Origin: an uncultured Pelagibacteraceae bacterium
Lineage (GTDB): Bacteria; Pseudomonadota; Alphaproteobacteria; Pelagibacterales; Pelagibacteraceae
Reading direction: 5' to 3'
Length of the DNA: 64,000 nucleotides
Assembly: GCA_902539445.1 (NCBI GenBank)
Contig: CACBIY010000004.1
Location: forward strand, 50,465-114,464
The notes under the pieces are model-generated. The model was not told the origin of the DNA. It worked only from the letters and a program-made list of their open reading frames with translations, and ran no database searches. Positions 61,321 through 64,000 of this stretch are shown one piece after another (within the stretch, counting starts at the first letter, position 1; the number at the start of each line of letters is the position of its first letter). The translations under genes were made by a program, and so were the position numbers.

Positions 61321-62724
61321 TTAATTTTGATATTTCCTGACATCATCAAGGTTTCCAGATATTGCTGCTGCTGCTGCCATACCTGGGCTTACTAAATGGG
61401 TTCTTCCACCTCTACCTTGCCTACCTTCAAAATTTCTATTTGATGTAGAGGCACATCTTTCTTCAGGTTTTAATTTATCTGCATTCATAGCTAAACACAT
61501 TGAACAACCAGGCTCTCTCCATTCAAATCCTGACTTTACAAAAATTTTATCTAATCCTTCTTGTTCTGCTTGTTCTTTAACTAGCCCTGATCCAGGAACA
61601 ACCATTGCATGAACATGAGAGGCAATTTTTTTATCTTTTAAAATTTTTGCGGCCTCTCTTAAATCTTCAATTCTCCCATTAGTACAGCTCCCAATGAAAA
61701 CTTTATCAATTTTAATATCTTTAGCTGCCATATCTGGTTTCAAGCCCATATAATTTAAGGCTCGTTCCAAAGAATTTTTTCTATCCTCATCTTTCTCATT
61801 TTTTGGATTTGGTACTCTTTCATCTATCGTAATAACATCCTGAGGTGAAGTTCCCCAAGTTATCATTGGCGAAATTTCATTAGCAGTTAGGTTTACCTCT
61901 TTGTCAAACTTTGCACCTTCATCAGTATTTAAATTTTTCCAATTATCTAGTGCTTTATCCCAATCATCTCCTTTAGGAGACATCGGTCTACCTTCTAAGT
62001 ATTTAAATATTTTTTCATCAGGAGCAATTAATCCTGCCCTTGCACCACCTTCAATTGTCATATTACAAATTGTCATTCTATTCTCAACACTAAGCGATTT
62101 AATTAGATCACCTGCATATTCTATTACACATCCTGTTCCTCCAGCAGTTCCAATTTTTCCAATTATCTGAAGAATTACATCTTTTGATGTAACCCCTAAT
62201 GGAAGTGTGCCGTTGACATTTATTCTAAAATTCTTTGCTTTTTTTTGAACTAATGTTTGAGTTGCTAAAACATGTTCTACCTCTGAAGTTCCAATACCAA
62301 AAGCTAATGCACCAAATGCTCCATGTGTTGCTGTATGACTGTCACCACAGACAATAACTGTACCGGGTTGAGTAAAGCCCTGTTCAGGCCCTGTGACATG
62401 AACAATTCCTTGTCTCTTATCGCTCATTCCAAAAAGTTTAATACCAAACTCTTTACAATTAGCCTCTAAAGTTTCAACTTGAATTTTAGATTCATGGTCT
62501 GAAATACCTTTTGACCTATCCGTTGTTGGAACATTATGATCTGCAACAGCTAATGTCAATTTTGGGTGTCTTACTTTACGTTTAGAATTTCTTAATCCCT
62601 CAAAGGCTTGTGGACTAGTGACTTCATGAACTAAATGTCTGTCAACAAACAATAAAGCTGTTCCATCTTCTTGCTGATGAACTAAATGCTCGTTCCAAAT
62701 TTTATCGTAAAGAGTATTGGGCAT
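61321..62724 (-). CDS. leuC: 3-isopropylmalate dehydratase large subunit
   Basis: This 467-residue aconitase-fold enzyme holds a 4Fe-4S cluster. Cysteine ligands lie in [14 protein letters not shown] and in [30 protein letters not shown] and [19 protein letters not shown] are signatures. It follows rplS by 11 bases; no separate promoter or leader peptide is visible in that gap. Confidence 0.97.
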   Translation of the reverse strand: MPNTLYDKIWNEHLVHQQEDGTALLFVDRHLVHEVTSPQAFEGLRNSKRKVRHPKLTLAVADHNVPTTDRSKGISDHESKIQVETLEANCKEFGIKLFGMSDKRQGIVHVTGPEQGFTQPGTVIVCGDSHTATHGAFGALAFGIGTSEVEHVLATQTLVQKKAKNFRINVNGTLPLGVTSKDVILQIIGKIGTAGGTGCVIEYAGDLIKSLSVENRMTICNMTIEGGARAGLIAPDEKIFKYLEGRPMSPKGDDWDKALDNWKNLNTDEGAKFDKEVNLTANEISPMITWGTSPQDVITIDERVPNPKNEKDEDRKNSLERALNYMGLKPDMAAKDIKIDKVFIGSCTNGRIEDLREAAKILKDKKIASHVHAMVVPGSGLVKEQAEQEGLDKIFVKSGFEWREPGCSMCLAMNADKLKPEERCASTSNRNFEGRQGRGGRTHLVSPGMAAAAAISGNLDDVRKYQN

Positions 62725-62735
62725 TGAGAAAAAAA

Positions 62736-63320
62736 TTATTTTTTTTCCTGTAAATTTTCAAGTTTTTTTTCAGTTTTAGTTTCAGCTTTGGGTGCCTCTT
62801 TCTTCATCTCCGTTTTTGGGGCTTCTTCTTTTTTAGGCTCTACAGTTGGGGTAGCCTCTTTAGCCTCTTTTGGAGACTCTGGTGCATTTTCTTTTTCAGC
62901 TGGTGCCAGATTTTCTTCAGTAACAGTCTCAGGCTTGACGTCAATATCAATACCAATTTTTTTTCTTATTTTTTCAGCGATCCTCGCAGATTTTCCAGTT
63001 CTATCTCTTAAATAATACAGTTTAGCTCTTCTTACTTTTCCTGAACGAATTACTTTGATTGAGTCAATAACAGTTCCATACAACGGGAAAGTTCTTTCAA
63101 CACCTTCTCCAAAAGATATTTTTCTAACAGTAAAAGAGGAGTTTATGTCTCTACTTTTTTTAGCTATACAAACACCTTCGAAATATTGAATTCTCTCTTT
63201 TTTTCCCTCGGTAATTCTGACGCCAACTTTAACAACATCGCCAGGAAAGAAATCAGGGATCTTTTTTTCTGACAGAATTTTTTTAACGTTATTTTGGTTT
63301 ATTTCTTCTATTGTTTTCAT
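62736..63320 (-). CDS. rplS: 50S ribosomal protein L19 with long C-terminal tail
   Basis: L19 sits at the 30S-50S interface. The core (residues about 1-118 from the chosen ATG) shows [38 protein letters not shown] and [16 protein letters not shown]. The remaining roughly 75 residues are low-complexity Ala/Glu/Lys/Pro sequence with near-repeats such as KKEEAPKTE and KKEAPKAE. Usual L19 is about 115-130 residues. I chose ATG at 63320 (MKTIEEI) over one at 63335. It follows trmD by 16 bases. Confidence 0.95.
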   Translation of the reverse strand: MKTIEEINQNNVKKILSEKKIPDFFPGDVVKVGVRITEGKKERIQYFEGVCIAKKSRDINSSFTVRKISFGEGVERTFPLYGTVIDSIKVIRSGKVRRAKLYYLRDRTGKSARIAEKIRKKIGIDIDVKPETVTEENLAPAEKENAPESPKEAKEATPTVEPKKEEAPKTEMKKEAPKAETKTEKKLENLQEKK

Positions 63321-63336
63321 TTTAATATTTAACAAA

Positions 63337-64000
63337 TTAATTTTTCTTATATTTATGCCACAAATCTGGTCTTCGGTCGCGTGTTATAGCCTCAGATTGA
63401 GATAAACGCCAGTCTTTAATTTTAGCGTGATCACCAGATAATAACACATCTGGAACTGATTTTTCCTCCCAAATCTGGGGTTTGGTATATTGTGGATACT
63501 CCAAAAGGCCATTTTCAAAAGTTTCTTCTGAAGCTGATTTATCATTCCCTAAGACTCCAGGTAAAAGTCTCAATACACTATCAAGCACTACCAGCGCAGC
63601 AGTTTCTCCGCCTGACAATACATAATCTCCTACACTAATCTCTTCAATATTTCTTGTAGATAATACTCTCTCATCAACACCTTCGAAATGACCACAAATT
63701 AATGAGAAAGATTTTTCTAATGATAGATCTTGTGCAAGTTTTTGATTAAATACTTTGCCTTTCGGTGAAAGATACAAAATCCTATCTCCTTTATTTATGT
63801 TTTGATCGATAGAATTTGCTAAAACATCAGGTTTTAATAACATACCTGTTCCACCACCGTAAGGAGTATCATCAACTGTTTTATGTTTGTCTGTAGCTGC
63901 ATCTCTAATATTTATCACATTCAAACTCCACAATTTTTTAGACATTGCTTTTCCATAAAGACCTTTTCCTAAAGGCCCAGGAAAAATATCCGGATAAAGT
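63337..64000 (-). CDS. trmD: tRNA (guanine-37-N1)-methyltransferase TrmD, partial
   Basis: TrmD methylates G37 of tRNAs to prevent frameshifting. The reading frame is open to the window edge and translates upstream of the first internal Met as [18 protein letters not shown], matching the family's N-terminal TLFPEMFPGPL region. So the true start lies beyond 64000. [23 protein letters not shown] and [12 protein letters not shown] are the SAM-binding trefoil-knot motifs. It heads the visible minus-strand block, followed by rplS, the normal trmD-rplS order. Confidence 0.95.
   Translation of the reverse strand, partial: LYPDIFPGPLGKGLYGKAMSKKLWSLNVINIRDAATDKHKTVDDTPYGGGTGMLLKPDVLANSIDQNINKGDRILYLSPKGKVFNQKLAQDLSLEKSFSLICGHFEGVDERVLSTRNIEEISVGDYVLSGGETAALVVLDSVLRLLPGVLGNDKSASEETFENGLLEYPQYTKPQIWEEKSVPDVLLSGDHAKIKDWRLSQSEAITRDRRPDLWHKYKKN

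Overview
The window is a gene-dense, very AT-rich piece of a bacterial chromosome. It most resembles the SAR11 clade (Pelagibacterales, Alphaproteobacteria). The evidence is: DMSP demethylase dmdA beside dmdB/dmdC-like genes; ChvG/ChvI-like and ActR/RegA-like regulators; a class I lysyl-tRNA synthetase; an F1-only atpHAGDC operon; and a SAM-II riboswitch in front of metX. Sixty-four protein genes are supported, one of them (trmD) cut by the right edge. No tRNA, rRNA, CRISPR, insertion sequence or prophage gene was seen. No gene-free stretch exceeds 300 bases; the longest is 194 bases, in front of metX, and it holds a promoter and the riboswitch. Genus-level placement is inference from gene content.

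Layout. 1-3.8 kb: envelope genes (lytic-transglycosylase-like lipoprotein, VanZ-like protein), gpmA, and the MurU-like/AmgK-like/TsaE group. 3.8-10.2 kb: ahcY, the ChvG/ChvI two-component pair and polA, all on the minus strand. 10.2-14.6 kb: bioY, an orphan ActR-type regulator, and a three-gene polyamine operon (ornithine decarboxylase, deoxyhypusine-synthase-like enzyme, agmatinase-like enzyme). 14.6-18.1 kb: queuosine-precursor transporter, L28, pyrD, class I lysS. 18.2-21.8 kb: trkH, an AmpG-like permease and a cytoplasmic NlpC/P60 protein. 21.8-23.8 kb: prephenate dehydrogenase and hisC. 23.8-33.0 kb, plus strand: metX-metW-gloB, rplU-rpmA-obg-proB-proA-nadD-rsfS-ctpA-rppH.

From 33 kb to the right edge, 27 genes run without interruption on the minus strand. 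In transcription order they are trmD, rplS, leuC, leuD, leuB, dmdC-like, dmdB-like, an alpha/beta hydrolase, dmdA, asd, sdhCDAB, mmsA, mdh, sucCDAB, lpdA, priA, atpHAGDC. This block joins leucine synthesis, DMSP demethylation, most of the lower TCA cycle and the catalytic head of ATP synthase. DmdA passes a methyl group to tetrahydrofolate, DmdB/DmdC process the methylmercaptopropionate product, and the carbon can feed the adjacent TCA genes.

The most interesting items are: the SAM-II aptamer, whose first base coincides with the predicted transcription start and which is followed by eight T residues; the unassigned alpha/beta hydrolase inside the dmd cluster; a deoxyhypusine-synthase homologue in a bacterium, sitting in a polyamine operon; an apparently dispersed peptidoglycan-recycling set; and the fact that all five convergent gene pairs overlap at their 3' ends. 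I found no clearly novel defence or mobile system.
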